Of a stretch of DNA of 64,000 nt, positions 34,797 through 43,836 are shown one piece after another. The notes beneath the pieces are model-generated. The model saw only the letters and a program-made list of their open reading frames with translations, did no database searches and was not told where the DNA came from. Source of the stretch: Ixodes scapularis. Its lineage: Eukaryota; Arthropoda; Arachnida; Ixodida; Ixodidae. Location: the NCBI RefSeq assembly GCF_016920785.2, contig NW_024609839.1:8644196-8708195 (forward strand), in the 5' to 3' direction. Within the stretch, counting starts at the first letter, position 1. Every line of letters starts with the position of its first letter. The position numbers and the translations under genes are program-made.

Positions 34797-35147
34797 CCTG
34801 GCGGCATCAGCTGGGATACGAAAATAGCGCAAGTCAATTTGAGATTACGCGAATTTAGTGGCTTCATTTCATAGCAATTTGGAAATCAAAAATATTGAAG
34901 CGACAATAAAGAGTGGTGATAAAGAAAAGCCCTCACAGTATTCTCACACCCCATTTCTTTGTATTTTCCTCGTGAGCGCGCTTTGCTTAGGATGGCCTCG
35001 CCCTAAGCAAAGTGCGCATGAAGGCTACCTGTACCCTGCTTCATACCTGGCACCAGTTGCAATGATTTCAACGCTGTCAAAGCTGCTGGCGCGAAAGCCA
35101 TGCGCTCGCGCCGCCAGCATTGACAGCGATGCACATGAGGTATGAAA

Positions 35148-35445
35148 TTGAGTATGCCTTGAGTGCGTTGACTGGCGCTCTCGCTGCACGAGCGCACGCG
35201 CGCACGTGCGACTGCCGAGGCTTCATCCAGAGCAATTAGCTCGCGCTTTAGCCCGTGCGTCAAACTATACTTCGTCTCACGTTAGTAGCCGCGCGTGCTA
35301 GAAACGCGAGATAGTTGCTTCGAATGAAGCCTCGACGGCTGCACGAGCGCTCGTGCAGCGAGTGCTCCAGTCAAGGCAGTCAAGGCTAGCCGCTCGCGCT
35401 AGCACAGAATTCGCGGTTAGTCCATGCTAAGGTGAGACGAAACTA
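35148..35445. repeat. Imperfect inverted repeat (foldback), copy 1
   Basis: GCCTTGAGTGCGTTGACTGG... reading inward at left mirrors ...CAAGGCAGTCAAGGC at right, with matching inner parts GCTTCATCC/GAATGAAGC and CTGCACGAGCG/CGCTCGTGCAG. A related sequence lies at 52.8 kb. Confidence 0.65.
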
Positions 35446-35511
35446 GTATATAGCCAAAAGCAAGCAAAATACGGTGTCAGTAAAACGACTCACCTTTCTA
35501 ACAACAGAAGA

Positions 35512-35745
35512 ATGACGAGCAGCCCGCACGAGACATTCTGGCGCAGCCCAACCGACCTTTCGCGTGACGTGACCGGAAAGCCACCGTCCGCCGAGTCGAC
35601 GGCCCCAAAGTCATACACTGAGCCGCAGTCAAAGCCGCAGCTGTTCAAATTGTTTTTAAAGGAATTTGGAGCTGCTATTAATTTTGAAATGTTAGGTTAT
35701 AGAGTAGAGTTATTTATCAAGGGTGAAAATATGATAAATGTCTAA
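35512..35745 (+). CDS. Unrecognised ORF, coding-like start
   Basis: ATG at 35512 opens a 77-codon frame whose first 45 codons are polar, CpG-rich and coding-like (MTSSPHETFWRSPTDLSRDV), while the C-terminal part is AT-rich. This could be a first exon followed by intron sequence, although a GT donor is not evident at the transition near 35655. Confidence 0.25.
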   Translation: MTSSPHETFWRSPTDLSRDVTGKPPSAESTAPKSYTEPQSKPQLFKLFLKEFGAAINFEMLGYRVELFIKGENMINV

Positions 35746-36023
35746 ATTAAGTGTGTGACTGCAGTGCCACTGAACGGTCGTCGTAGTCCCTAGCTCCTGG
35801 GCCGCGAATCGGCTCGAGTGGCCACTCTTTTCGTTTACTGTGTTACTCTATGCTTCAGTTGCTAGTCAGCCATTGTCCTGTCGTATTCTTTACCCATTCT
35901 TCGTCCCTGTTTATCTGAGGCTGTGTTTCATCATGTTTAATCGGTACTCATTAAAACCTGAGTTGTTTAAGCTGCTAGTAACTATAATAGTCGCGTTCGT
36001 CTCGAACAGCTGCCCTATTCAGC

Positions 36024-36240
36024 CTCGACTCGAAGGGTACTCCATGATTTTACAATTTTTTGCGTGGAATAGAGGTGCTTACCGAAATCTCCTTTGAAGA
36101 CTGCTTTTCTAAACTGCCTAAAGCGAAAACGACACCGAGAGCCCGGCGCATGAAACACCATCGTAAAAATTCCAAGCTCCGCGTCATCGAAAACATCTGA
36201 AACAGAACCACCGGGTCTCCGGTGATATCACTCTGCAAAC
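36024..36240 (-). CDS. Unrecognised open segment on minus
   Basis: A frame without ATG reads SVSDVFDDAELGIFTMVFHA and continues with RCRFRFRQFRKAVFKGDFG. It is flanked by an acceptor-like CTGTTTCAG near 36199 and a donor-like TTTCG|GTAAGC near 36090. Possible internal exon; no domain recognised. Confidence 0.25.
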
Positions 36241-36361
36241 TGTTGATGCCCTGCACCCTACACAACGCCTTCGTAGCGGGACTGCTGGACTCCAGCAATA
36301 GCGCAGAGAAAGGCGCCGTTGAGTCAATCCGTCTGAATCGAGCACTCAGGCGCTTCCAATG

Positions 36362-36395
36362 CCGCAGCCCCCCCCCCCCTCCCCCCCCCCCCCCG
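36362..36395. repeat. Poly-C tract
   Basis: Two C homopolymers separated by a single CT. Such tracts recur at 4249, 7252, 21181, 30520, 30637, 56174 and 57181. Confidence 0.9.
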
Positions 36396-36730
36396 TTTAT
36401 ACCTTTTATTTTCATGTGTCTACTTTGTATCAGCCAACGGCGACTCCAACAAAACGGACGGCATCTAACGGAAAAACACAGAACTGGCCAGGACAGGTCC
36501 ATTTGGAGATTTCTGCTCGTCTTTTGTGGCTTCCGTGACTACATGTTGTCGATGGTCTGCGTGATAGAAGAGTTGTCCCGGTGATTGTCGTCACTGTACT
36601 ATCAGCGTGTTCTCGGGTTGCTCTGCACGCAACCTGCGTAACCGCGTGAACCGGACATTCCGCGTCATTTATCAACGTTCATCGGCAGAGTGGAAAAACA
36701 GTAGGCAGTCCTTCCATCGCTTCCTGAAAG

Positions 36731-37090
36731 ATTGGGCACGGCAGCACTGCCAACATGAGGGCTAACAACCCATTCGACTTTCTCGTCCAGATCCTGCTTG
36801 ACATTGTGTTGGTGCCTGTCAACGTCAACGAGCTGAACATATGCAGCGATGCTGCGCGCCGCGACACGCCGTTCCCTTCCGTCATCGGACGAATTGCACC
36901 GAAGCTGGACGACAGCAAGCATCTTATCTTCCAACCTGTAATCAGTCGTTCGTTTTTTGATGAACTTTTATCTTCGACTGTGGCATCACCGTTTCGGGCT
37001 ACAAAACGGCGCAGCGAGACGCTCCTCGACATTGGGCACGGCAGCACTGCCAACATGAGGGCTAACAGCCCATTCGTCTTTCTCGTCCAG
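36731..37090 (+). repeat. 60-bp direct repeats 300 bp apart in a LINE 5' region
   Basis: Copies at 36731-36790 and 37031-37090 differ at two positions and both contain ATGAGGGCTAACA and end TTTCTCGTCCAG. The downstream copy is followed by GTAAGC (splice-donor-like), the upstream one by ATCCTG. They lie within one 147-codon frame (36755-37198). Repeated 5' monomers are known in several LINE families and could carry promoter activity. Confidence 0.7.
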
Positions 37091-37218
37091 GTAAGCAAAC
37101 GATTTGGCAAGCCCTACCATAGCAATAATGTTTGCTTGATTTTGCTGCCGTACCCACGGTCCTGTTACCTGTGGTTGATGATGTGTTTTTCTCTATGAGA
37201 ATGCTACTTTTGCGGAGT

Positions 37219-37245
37219 GGGGATGTCGAGGTCAACCCTGGTCCA
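37219..37245 (+). other. 2A-like ribosome-skipping motif GDVEVNPGP
   Basis: The codons encode G-D-V-E-V-N-P-G-P, an exact fit to the D-x-E-x-N-P-G-P consensus at which the ribosome omits the Gly-Pro bond (between 37242 and 37243). 2A-like sequences are known in some APE-type LINEs. The short hydrophobic segment ahead (MRMLLLRS) is also typical. Skipping would release a small leader from ORF1p. The motif is intact although the ORF is broken later. Confidence 0.85.
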
Positions 37246-37808
37246 GAAACAGGCGATATTTTGCAACAACAGAAAGAAATCGCCCGGGACATACAGGAAA
37301 TTAAAAATGAAAAGGCTACAACAAATGACAGACTTTCTGCGATCGAGCTCAAACTGGAAAGTCTCAGTACGCTTCAGAAGAACGTCAGCGCATGTCGGGA
37401 GAGAATAACTGAACTTGAAACGACTGCTAAAATTACTACCGGAAAGGTAGACGACTTAGAAAATCGAAGTAGACGGTCGAATCTGATTGTCTACGGAATT
37501 AAAGAACGAGAGAACGAAAACAGTCAGACACTCGAAAGAGAAGTCGTAGGTGAAATTCTCGAGAGAATTATAAACGTACGAGTAGCAGGCAGCGAAAGAA
37601 TTCACCGTCTCGGGAAACATGATCCGACCAGTCATACTCAAACTACTGGACAGCAGAGATAAATCAAAGATACTGAAACACTGCGTCAAACTGAAAGGAA
37701 AACATTTTTCAATCGGTGAAGATTTCTCCCGAAACGTACAGCAAATGCGTACGAAACTGTGGGACCGCACTAAAGCAAACCGAGGTAAGCGAGAAAAGGT
37801 TTTCTTAA

Positions 37809-39152
37809 AGGGCAACTGCGGTCCATACTTTCGATTTTGGGATTATGACTGTTTTTAGTGCAGTCAGCGCCCCTGAATTCCAAGGTGTAATTTTTTTCTT
37901 GTTTTGTGTGTACTTTTAAAGATATCGACGCCTCAAAGTTTTGTTTGGGGCGCGGCTAACAAAACCGAAACTAGCCGCTCGAGGTCCCGGCAACACTGGA
38001 AATGAGCTGCTATGTGAACGTGACGTCAGGATCGTTCTCCTTCAACGAGTACGCAGGCCGAGCGGCACCTACCTCTGCTGCGCAGCCGTCTAAAGATAGG
38101 AGGTAAGCTGATTTTTTTTTTAAATTCTGTATACGTGGTAGTTATCCAGCATATGTAGTAAGAGTTAGTGAGTATACCCAAAAATCTAGCGACTGAAAAA
38201 CCCGTGAACTCGTACGGTGCCGTACTTGGCTACCGCCGCCGTGCGTGCGCTATGCCGTACTCGTCGCTTGTATAAAATGCTAGCGACTGGAAAACGAGTG
38301 AACTCGTTCGGTGCCGTACTCGGCGTCTTTCGCCATCTGTGCGCGGTCTTCAGTACTCGTCGCTAGGCCTCAATTGTCATCGGGGCTCCGTGGATGGAGC
38401 GGCGTTGCTCTACGCCGCGCTGCCAGTGACGTACAGCTGGGGCCGTCTCGCTTTCGCGCTGCGGGTCAGCCCCAGACACGAAGCTTTGAGGTTGTCCGGC
38501 GCGGGTCGCAGCGCCCGAACACACGTGTGCTGGGCTGTACGTGTCTGTTTTTTCGTTCTTTTCTCCTCGGGCGCGTAAAAGCCGAAGTCTAAAGTCTACT
38601 CGTCGAACAGCGTCCACCCACACCTTCTCCAATTCCCCGTCCGTTGGAAACCTGGGAAAAAGCACCTCCGGGTTGTGCAGCGGGTTGTTTGAGGAGCCCA
38701 CAGCGCTACAAGTTGTGCTCGGCATATTTCGAGGAACAGCTGGGCAGTCTTGGGCGGGCCGAGTTGCTCGCTAAAACGAGTCTTGGAGTCCTTACAAGCA
38801 AATAAACAAAAGACTATACCGAAGCTACACGGGCTACAGATAAAAGCAACTGCTAAACACGCCAATCACAAGCCGAAGTAGGGGTGGTAGTGGCTCAAAG
38901 AAGCGCACTCCGCGCAACGCCCGGACCGGAGGAAAAAAAAAAGAGAACGCGACTGACGTCGCGGCCCAATGTTGCTTTAGCGATCGGCAACCCGCTGGCC
39001 GCCCGCCAAGGACCAGCGGCTCGCATTTTTATTATCGGCATTAGTTGAGAATGCGGCGTCCCACGGACATAATATTTTGGCTGGGGTCGTATTTTGTGTC
39101 ACTGCAGCGATACCACTAATTTATTTCATTTTGAGTTTTGGCCGGAGTTTCT
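37809..39152. mobile_element. TTAA-flanked inverted-end DNA element in LINE ORF1
   Basis: The 1344-bp insert is flanked by TTAA on both sides (37805-37808, 39153-39156). Ends AGGGCAACTGCGGTCC and (reverse complement) AGAAACTCCGGCC are imperfect inverted repeats. TTAA duplication is the signature of piggyBac-type transposition. Removal of the insert plus one TTAA restores the LINE reading frame exactly. The interior is CpG-rich near 38200-38600 and holds a donor-like GGAG|GTAAGC near 38100; no transposase is seen, so it is non-autonomous. Confidence 0.75.
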
Positions 39153-39287
39153 TTAACATATGTTAAAGTTCGCATAAGTGGGCATCTCTATGCGTGGGAT
39201 GAGATAAAACAGGACATAATTCCCGTGGAAAAAAACGGTGTTCCCGACGAAAACTAACCGAAAGCCACATTCTACCATCTAAGCTTA

Positions 39288-39518
39288 CATTCCTAAATAT
39301 AAATGTAAGGAGTCTTCAAAATAAAGCATATGCATTGGAGTCCCTTCTCTTAGAATTTAATCCACACATAGTTACAATCACAGAAACGTGGTTACATCCC
39401 TTAATGCTTGATAGCGGAATTGTCCCACCAAATTACATCATCCTGAGAAAAGACAGAACGACTAGGGGCGGTGGAGTAGCAATACTTCTAAAACGAGGTA
39501 TCCCCTACGAACGGGAAA
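39288..39518 (+). pseudogene. LINE ORF2 endonuclease, N-terminal part
   Basis: LNINVRSLQNKAYALESLLL, then VTITETWL (metal-binding Glu) and RKDRTTRGGGVAILLKRGI. About 75 codons of the EEP domain are intact before the 15-bp minisatellite cuts it off. The GDFN and SDH boxes are lost. Confidence 0.8.
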
Positions 39519-39608
39519 CGGAACAAATGGTCCCGGAATAAATGGTCCCGGAACAAATGGTCTCGGAACAAATGGTCCCGGAATAAACGGTCCCGAAACT
39601 AATGGTCC
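39519..39608. repeat. 15-bp minisatellite, six units
   Basis: CGGAACAAATGGTCC repeats six times with 0-3 changes per unit. It starts inside LINE ORF2 and is joined to unrelated DNA (39609-39755) before LINE sequence resumes at the RT. Confidence 0.9.
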
Positions 39609-39755
39609 CAAGTACAAACTAGGAAAAAATGGTCCGAGATAAATATCGCCAATTTGGCTTTGCGTTTCCGGACAAATCCAATAAAATCGGCACTCGCCGA
39701 ATTTCGAGGCTGCCGGTTGCACGAACTTGACCGAGTTTTATATTTTTCAGGGAAG

Positions 39756-40530
39756 CTCACAAATCTTTTGCGCTATGGAAACCTATTATCTGTCATGATG
39801 ACATTGATGCTAACATAAGATTATTCGCTGACGATTGTATGACATATCAAGAAATTAAGAACCATGATGATCACATCCTACTAAACAAATCTCTTGAAAA
39901 GATTTCCGACTGGTGCGATGACTGGCGAATGGTGCTTAACAAAGAAAAAACAGTCTCCATGAGTTTGATGAAAAAGAAAAAGAATGTCTCCCAGTTTCAA
40001 TATAGCCTTAAAGATGAACCTTTGCATAGAGTCACCGAGTATAAGTGCCTAGGAGTCTTGATAACATTTGATCTTAACAGGAACGCACACGTTAGATATG
40101 TATTTAATAAAGCTCTCACGAAATTATTCTTTCTGAGGAGAACCTTTATATGTTCGTCCTGTGAAATTAACTCCTTGCATATAAAACCCTTATACGTCCA
40201 GTGCTTGAATACGCAAATATTGCCTGGTTCCCTCACACAAGGATAAATATAAACACACTTGAAAGCCTTTAGAGAAAGGCAATTAGGTTTGTTTATCACA
40301 AGTATGGTCGTTTTGACTCCCCCACAGAGCTTCAGGAAAGAGCAGGTTTAGAGACCATTACTGACCGCGCAACATTAAATCGTCTGAAATTTCTCTACCT
40401 TCCTTTACAAGGCGCCTTTAAGATTGACTCATCCAAGTACGCTAAATTGTCTAACACAAGACCGACTAGACAAAAGCACAGCCATACACTTGTTGACTAT
40501 GCGGAGGGCAAGTTCGTCTGCTCCTTGTGC
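39756..40530 (+). pseudogene. LINE ORF2 RT palm and thumb
   Basis: DDIDANIRLFADDCMTYQEI contains the catalytic FADD at 39824-39835, with both aspartates present. ISDWCDDWRMVLNKEKT and YKCLGVLITFDLNRNAHVRY follow. After stops near 40243 and 40271 the C-terminal part continues as FDSPTELQERAGLETI and RPTRQKHSHTLVDY. The frame is open for 135 codons from 39839. The RT fingers are missing. Confidence 0.82.
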
Positions 40531-41304
40531 AGGGGGTAGCGGACGTGAGAACGCCGAACCCTGAATGGCTGATCGCCACCCCCTATCTGAGCCTCGTCTG
40601 CTCCTTTGCAACGTCGTCTGCGTCTGTCTTACCTTTCCTGCGACTTTCGAAAGTGCAAAGGGTTCACAAAACGATCTTACGCCAAAAATATGCGTAAGAC
40701 AAAACTTGAGAACAAATTTGTATTCACGAAACGAAATTTTCGTAAGTTTTGTGCAGGTTACGACAAAATCCTACGACAGCTCCGAAGCTGTCTTACGTAC
40801 TTACAATGAAAACAGCATGGCCGACAGCGTCGCGGTCGCGACGACCAACGGACGTTTATTTTTCTACGTGCTCTTCTCACGTGTCCCGACTTCAAGCAGC
40901 AAGCAAAAAGTAAAAAGTACTTGAAACAGACCACGACGAACAAGAACGCTGGATCCACAAACACCCGGGAAAAGCTCCAACGGCCACGATTCCACCGACA
41001 ACGACCAAGCGAGCACGGCAGATAGGCCTAGCAGGCACTCCGACTCGGCGACCGTCTGCCCACGACCGACTGTCGTGCTGAATGGAATATGCCCACGCGG
41101 CCCTTGTGAACCCTTCCCGTCTTATACTTTGATCGCTGACCTCAATTTTAGATTGAGAGGTCAATCTCTTCCTCTTGTCATCTCATTGTTTTCCGAGGCA
41201 ACGGTGACTCTCGCCGGTAAAAAAGCGGTGAATCTCCGACAGACGCAGGAAAGGTAAAGCATGCAGCCATCGCTTTGACAAGCAGACGTAAAGCAGACGA
41301 CGTT

Positions 41305-42316
41305 ATGGTGTAATACGCCAAAACAACAGGGACAGACAAAACGAAGGTAGAACTAGACAGGACGCGGCGTAACTTTCAACTGAATTGTTTATTTAGAAGA
41401 CAGAATTTAGGAAAAATATAATATAAAAGCAGGCACACGTGGCAGAACAACAGATAAGGTCCAAAAACACACCCCCCTCAAATGCCAGTGTCACTGGTTC
41501 TTCAAATAGTAGAATTCTTTATCAGTCAATGACAAAGAGGGAGCGCTTATGCAAGTATTGTCGTGGTGGGACCTAATCAGGAAAGCTTCATGAATTTCTC
41601 TTGCCGTTTTTGTTTTATAATGGCCCATGACACAGGTGTCACCAAAGATGGGGCTGCACTTTTCAGAGTTGGGCCCGCAATCGCAACGGTCACAATGAAC
41701 CGCTAAGTGGCCAGACGGGGACTGTCTGATCGCCAACGCATGCTCTCTGACCCTATCATTAATGCATCTCCCCGTCTGGCCAACGTACACCTTACCACAT
41801 GACAAGGGGATTTTATACGTGACACTGGTAGCGCACTCGCGGAACTTGGTGACATGTCGTTTTTTGCATGACTCTCGTGTCACATCCGATTCGTCTCCTA
41901 ATTGGCTTATCCTCTTACAGAGCGAAGAAAGTTTGTTCGGTGCTGAAAAAACGACTGGTACGTCAAAGCGATGGGCCACCTTCTTCAGACTGTGGGACAT
42001 CTTATGTATGTACGGTAGGACAACAGGCCTACCTACTCTCTTAGGAGCCCTTTCGCACACTGCGCTGTTGTCCTTTCTCATCTTTTTTGCTAAGGTCTCT
42101 GAAGGTCGCGCCTATTTGAAGAACCAGTGACACTGGCATTTGAGGGGGGTGTGATTTTGGACCTTATCTGTTGTTCTGCCACGTGTGCCTGCTTTTATAT
42201 TATATTTTTCCTAAATTCTGTCTTCTAAATAAACAATTCAGTTGAAAGTTACGCCGCGTCCTGTCTAGTTCTACCTTCGTTTTGTCTGTCCCTGTTGTTT
42301 TGGCGTATTACACCAT
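41305..42316 (-). mobile_element. Penelope-like element with 205-bp inverted terminal arms
   Basis: Arms at 41305-41509 and 42112-42316 are both 205 bp and reverse complements except for one base (AAAAAC versus AAAATC). The core between them (41510-42111) is the 3' part of a Penelope-like ORF on minus. Each arm corresponds to the 3' UTR with AATAAA, so the 5' side carries an inverted copy of the element's own 3' end. Inverted or direct pseudo-LTR arrangements are characteristic of Penelope-like elements. Near-identity of the arms indicates a recent insertion. Confidence 0.85.
41491..42081 (-). CDS. Penelope-like ORF, C-terminal GIY-YIG endonuclease (5' truncated)
   Basis: 196 codons from ATG 42081 to a stop at 41491-41493, without interruption. 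The N-terminal 70 residues (RPVVLPYIHKMSHSLKKVAH, FSAPNKLSSLCKRI) are the RT-to-endonuclease connector. Then CATSVTYKIPLSCGKVYVGQ with TGRCINDRVREHALAI form the GIY-YIG core including catalytic Arg. HLAVHCDRCDCGP is the zinc-binding linker, and AREIHEAFLI supplies the catalytic Glu; the end is LTDKEFYYLKNQ. In full elements this follows a telomerase-like RT, absent here. The domain could be functional as a protein, but not as a retroelement. The stop lies inside the left inverted arm. Confidence 0.85.
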   Translation of the reverse strand: MRKDNSAVCERAPKRVGRPVVLPYIHKMSHSLKKVAHRFDVPVVFSAPNKLSSLCKRISQLGDESDVTRESCKKRHVTKFRECATSVTYKIPLSCGKVYVGQTGRCINDRVREHALAIRQSPSGHLAVHCDRCDCGPNSEKCSPIFGDTCVMGHYKTKTAREIHEAFLIRSHHDNTCISAPSLSLTDKEFYYLKNQ

Positions 42317-42771
42317 GATGCAAAACCAACTAGCCCAACTAGCCATCCTCAGACGACGTTAACTGCGCAAACCCGCCGCTCGCCGCACACAAAAGGAGGG
42401 AAAAAGTATTTGGGAGGGAACTTGCGGACACTAACCAGCCTCACCTCTTGGTTCTTAGCAAACAAACCTCGGCTCCTCGGGACACCTCGCGAGTGAGTCC
42501 TTTGACTTCCCTCCTTGGTGCGCGTCTGCTAGTTGTTAGACAAAAACAACGTACCGCTCGAGTTATTTCGTCTGCCCTCTCTGAAAGGCGAGGTCGAGCT
42601 CCCTCGACTTCTGAAAGTTGCAGGAAAGGTAAGACAGACGCAGACGCCGCTGCGAGCAGACGACGTTGCAAAGGAGCAGACGACGCTAGGATAGGGGATC
42701 GTGATCAGCCAATCAGGGCTCGGAGTTCTGACGTCACCGCTACTTCCTTTCTCATGCGCAGAAAACGAATA

Positions 42772-42931
42772 TGAGCCCACTTGCGAGGCGTATTCGTTTT
42801 ATAATAACACTTTTAAACACTCATTTTTTCCCTCTGCCATTAGAATCTGGAATACCCTTGATCCACGCGTGTTCAGTCAAGGCACTGTTGAATCATTTAT
42901 CCATGCAGTCGAAGATGAACTTTTTTCGTAA
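42772..42931 (+). pseudogene. LINE ORF2 C-terminal segment after the insertion
   Basis: EYEPTCEAYSFYNNTFKHSF and FPSAIRIWNTLDPRVFSQGT form the normal last segment of CR1-group ORF2. It ends at 42931. The preceding part of this open frame (from 42701) belongs to the arm of the inserted element. Confidence 0.8.
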
Positions 42932-43048
42932 TTATTAGATGTTTTGAATGACGAGAAGTGTTGTTCATTTGTTGTTAAATGCCTCACATGTATCTGTTTA
43001 TTATGTACCAATGTCTGCCATAATCCCTTTCGGAATTGGCAGTATTTT

Positions 43049-43069
43049 GAAATAAATAAATAAATAAAC
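43049..43069 (+). repeat. (AAAT)n tail of the LINE
   Basis: AAATAAATAAATAAATAAAC ends the LINE 3' UTR, which includes CTTTCGGAATTGGCAGTATTTTG, similar to the terminus of the minus-strand LINE near 1930. Confidence 0.85.
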
Positions 43070-43518
43070 GTTGATCCTCTGGAAGCTCGTTCACGCCAAC
43101 GCATCTCCGCAGCCTCGAAACGTGAAGGTCGAAAACGCGGGGCAAACCATTCCGAGTCCAGTGCTTGCTTACTGATGCGACAGTGTTGTGCGTTGAGCTG
43201 GCACATGGCACGGCGCGACCTGTATTAGACCACCATATTTGCGCGATAGTTGCGTCAGCTATTGGTCACAGGAATCGCGAATATCAAATCGAATATCCTA
43301 ATAGACACCGCCTTCAAAAACGTAGCACTTCAGAGGACAGTGGTAGTGCGAGAATCTGGAAGGTCCTAAATCGCGGTCCCACAAACGCATATTATACCAA
43401 AAATGGGACAGAGAGCGAGAGAGAGATAGAAGTAATAAAAGCTGGCGGGTGAACCTTCGGAGATCGGAGGCGTACACAAGATCCGAACGAGTGGTATTTT
43501 GACCAAAAAGCAGCCAGA

Positions 43519-43800
43519 CCCTTAGCGAAAAGTCGTTCAATATCAGTACACTCGAAGTGTACTGAAGTATACTAAAAGTATACTTTCAGTGCGGTCTTTG
43601 TACTGATTGTATACTTTAAGTGTACTTAAAGTATACTTCCAGTAAAAATGGCGGTGGACTGAAAGTATACTCGTCCGTACAAAACTAGTACATGTAGTAG
43701 AATCGTAGTGCCCGCGGTAAAAAGTAGTTCAAAATCAGTATACATAAAGTGCACTTAAGTATACTAAAGGTCTACTTTCAGTGCTTGCAGTCGGTGTACT
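43519..43800. repeat. Left terminal block with GTATACTT arrays
   Basis: CCCTTAGCGAAAAGTCGTTC followed by AATATCAGTA and many palindromic units such as AAAGTATACTT and AAGTGTACTT. The matching inverted block is at 51412-51670. A second internal start, AAAAAGTAGTTCAAAATCAG, lies at 43717. Confidence 0.75.
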
Positions 43801-43836
43801 CAAATTGTAATAACGATAACGGGTATATGTATATAT

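Larger units (their letters stand above)
37132..39257 (+). pseudogene. LINE ORF1 with N-terminal 2A-like peptide
   Basis: The frame starts with a hydrophobic leader (MLDFAAVPTVLLPVVDDVFF), then LLRSGDVEVNPGP, a coiled-coil (QQQKEIARDIQEIKNEK to about residue 110), VDDLENRSRRSNLIVYGIKE (RRM-type fold) and, after a frameshift near 37620, RPVILKLLDSRDKSKILKHC and a KGKHFSIGEDFS C-terminal domain, as in L1-type ORF1p trimers that chaperone element RNA. The TTAA element interrupts at 37808. Joining across a single TTAA restores KVFLTYVKVRISGHLYAWDE and a stop at 39255-39257. The ORF2 endonuclease begins 30 bp later. Confidence 0.75.
40517..42765. mobile_element. Inverted-repeat element nested in LINE, carrying a Penelope-like insert
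   Basis: GGCTGATCGCCACCCCCTAT...CTTACCTTTCCTGC (about 40565-40640) is inverted at 42610-42725 as GCAGGAAAGGTAAG...ATCAGCC; arms total roughly 140 bp at about 80% by eye. LINE coding sequence resumes immediately outside (TLVDYA before, YSFYNNTFKHSFFP after). Candidate degenerate duplications TGCGGAGGGC and TGCGAGGCGT flank it. Each arm contains CAGGAAAG|GTAAGACAG, a donor-like site, and a CCAAT-type box; a third copy is at 41235. Superfamily is unassigned. Confidence 0.65.
36731..43075 (+). mobile_element. Plus-strand LINE with 2A motif, fragmented by three insertions
   Basis: Pieces of one element occur in order: 5' repeats (36731), ORF1 with 2A motif (37132-37808, 39157-39257), ORF2 endonuclease (39288-39518), RT palm and thumb (39756-40510), C-terminus (42772-42931) and a TTTTGAAATAAATAAATAAA tail (to 43069). 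Interruptions are a TTAA-flanked element (37809-39152), a 15-bp minisatellite with loss of the RT fingers (39519-39755) and an inverted-repeat element (40517-42765). L1-like ORF1 plus APE-endonuclease and RT without RNase H places it near the CR1/L2 group. It is inactive. Confidence 0.8.

Noticed and set aside
41762..42130. 122-codon plus-strand ORF
   Set aside because: Antisense shadow of the Penelope-like GIY-YIG coding sequence.
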